Source: QHWT01 sp963755695
Lineage (GTDB): Bacteria > Acidobacteriota > Vicinamibacteria > Vicinamibacterales > 2-12-FULL-66-21
Assembly: GCA_963755695.1 (NCBI GenBank)
Contig: CAVWLB010000001.1
Span: 62,001-126,000 of the forward strand
Length of the DNA stretch: 64,000 bases
Direction of reading: 5' to 3'
Shown: positions 63,045 through 64,000 of the stretch, piece by piece
How positions within the stretch are numbered: position 1 is the stretch's first letter
How the letters are laid out: every line of letters begins with the position of its first letter
Translations under genes and position numbers: made by a program
Notes under the pieces: model-generated
What the model saw: only the letters and a program-made list of their open reading frames with translations
Told to the model about the DNA's origin: nothing
Databases searched by the model: none

Positions 63045-64000
63045 GTGGCCGACACGCGGGAACGAGTCGCCTATCGGTTTGGGCCGTTTCAGCTCGACGC
63101 CCGAGAACGCCGTCTGTCGCGGGGCTCCGAGGTGATCCCGCTGCGGCTGAAGGTATTCGACACGCTGCGCGTGCTCGTCGAGAATGCCGGCCGGCTCGTC
63201 ACCAAGCAGGAGTTGCTGGACACGGTCTGGCCCGAAACGACGGTTGAAGAGAACAATCTCAATCACAACGTGTCGGTGCTGCGGAAGGCCCTGGGAGAGA
63301 AGGCGACGGGCCAGCAGTACATCGAGACCGTTCCGCGCCTCGGATATCGGTTCGCGGCGGCGGTTCAGGCCAGCGAGCCGCCAGCCGGGGCCGCGGTAGC
63401 GTCAGCAGCAAAGGCGCGGCAGGAAATCAGATACTGCACGACGAGCGATGGGGTGCGCCTTGCGTATGCCAGCATCGGGAGTGGAGCGCCTCTGGTGAAG
63501 GCGTCGAACTGGCTGACCCATCTCGATTTTGAATGGGGCAGCCCAATCTGGCGACACTGGTGGTCCGCCCTCTCCCTTCACCACCGCGTCGTCCGTTATG
63601 ACGAGCGTGGCAACGGCATGTCGCAACGCGACGTGGGCGACGTGAGCTTCGATACCTGGATCCACGATCTGGAGACCGTGGTCGATGCAGCAGGTCTCGA
63701 TCGTTTTGCACTCCTCGGGATTTCGCGCGGCGGTCCGATCGCGATCGCCTACGCGGTGAAGCACCCCGAGCGGGTAACCCACCTCGTGCTCTATGGGGCG
63801 TTCGCAGTAGGAATCAACCACGTTGCGCCGGCCCATGAGCTCGAGGCGCGTCGCGCGCTGATCAGCCTGACGCGGCTCGGTTGGGGACTCAACAACCCCG
63901 CGTTTTGTAAGGTATTCACCTGTCTATATATTCCGGAAGCGACGCCGGAGCAGGAGCAATGGTTCGATGAACTCCAGCGCGTATCCACCTCTCCGGAAAA
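63045..64000 (+). CDS. Winged-helix (OmpR/CadC-type) domain fused to alpha/beta hydrolase, 3' end outside the window
   Basis: GTG 63045 follows TGAGGTGGG. Residues about 10-105 form a trans_reg_C winged helix (YRFGPFQLDARERRLSRGSE, LVTKQELLDTVWPETTVEEN, VSVLRKALGEK, TVPRLGYRFAA). Residues from about 125 are an alpha/beta hydrolase (VRYDERGNGMSQRDVGDVSF, ALLGISRGGPIAIAYAVKHP with nucleophile Ser in GISRG). The frame is open to the window end. No membrane helix lies between the domains, so it is a soluble DNA-binding protein with a hydrolase-like sensor or enzyme. It is divergent from SBP56 and could regulate it (inference). Confidence 0.85.
   Translation, partial: MADTRERVAYRFGPFQLDARERRLSRGSEVIPLRLKVFDTLRVLVENAGRLVTKQELLDTVWPETTVEENNLNHNVSVLRKALGEKATGQQYIETVPRLGYRFAAAVQASEPPAGAAVASAAKARQEIRYCTTSDGVRLAYASIGSGAPLVKASNWLTHLDFEWGSPIWRHWWSALSLHHRVVRYDERGNGMSQRDVGDVSFDTWIHDLETVVDAAGLDRFALLGISRGGPIAIAYAVKHPERVTHLVLYGAFAVGINHVAPAHELEARRALISLTRLGWGLNNPAFCKVFTCLYIPEATPEQEQWFDELQRVSTSPE

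Overview
The window is about 64 kb of high-GC DNA from a Gram-negative chromosome. Its gene content looks like Acidobacteriota, probably the Vicinamibacteria side. This rests on carboxypeptidase-regulatory-like TonB receptors, CRTAC1/ASPIC-UnbV repeat proteins paired with TPR proteins, PadR-controlled MacB-like (ADOP) permeases, beta-propeller Ser/Thr kinases, an ECF sigma factor coupled to kinase-like genes, DUF2911, UPF0182 and many exported peptidases. No rRNA, tRNA, CRISPR array or complete transposon was found. The taxonomy is inferred from gene families, not from a marker gene.

Layout. 1-6.3 kb: a cut GDSL hydrolase, a translationally coupled membrane Ser/Thr kinase / ECF sigma / pseudokinase operon, a small beta-barrel protein and a lipoprotein. 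6.6-13.6 kb: a D-aminoacylase-like lipoprotein, a methyltransferase, a zinc peptidase and an M28 peptidase, among decayed pieces of two FtsX permeases and an RhlE helicase. 13.8-15.6 kb: the most remarkable locus, a MerT-like / outer-membrane-protein / MerP-like operon. Both mer-like genes carry an in-frame TGA exactly where a metal-binding cysteine is expected, each followed by a hairpin with the geometry of a bacterial SECIS element. They are read here as selenoproteins. 15.9-27.6 kb: a PAS-PAS-GAF hybrid histidine kinase, small genes, a frameshifted UPF0182 gene, a beta-propeller Ser/Thr kinase and the scar of a deleted paralogue of it. 27.6-36 kb: an amidohydrolase, a MocR regulator, a DUF2911 protein, PhoD and two methyltransferases. 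36-42 kb: a PadR gene with a clear promoter and operator, and two MacB-like permeases. 42-53.5 kb: an S9 peptidase, then a TonB receptor flanked on both sides by a CRTAC1 + TPR pair; a 111-bp tandem repeat lies after the receptor. 53.7-58.2 kb: a tightly packed BlaI / M56 peptidase / B12-type radical SAM / exported-protein operon with a 20-bp palindromic operator. 58.2-64 kb: REP-like palindromes, an exported RraA-like and enolase-superfamily pair, a selenium-binding protein (SBP56) with a membrane partner, and a winged-helix/alpha-beta-hydrolase fusion cut by the window end.

Several otherwise intact genes are broken only by single-base insertions (UPF0182, the first CRTAC1 gene, the RraA-like gene). 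Most of these insertions duplicate the neighbouring base, so consensus sequencing errors are likely. This does not explain the in-frame TGA codons, which keep the frame on both sides.
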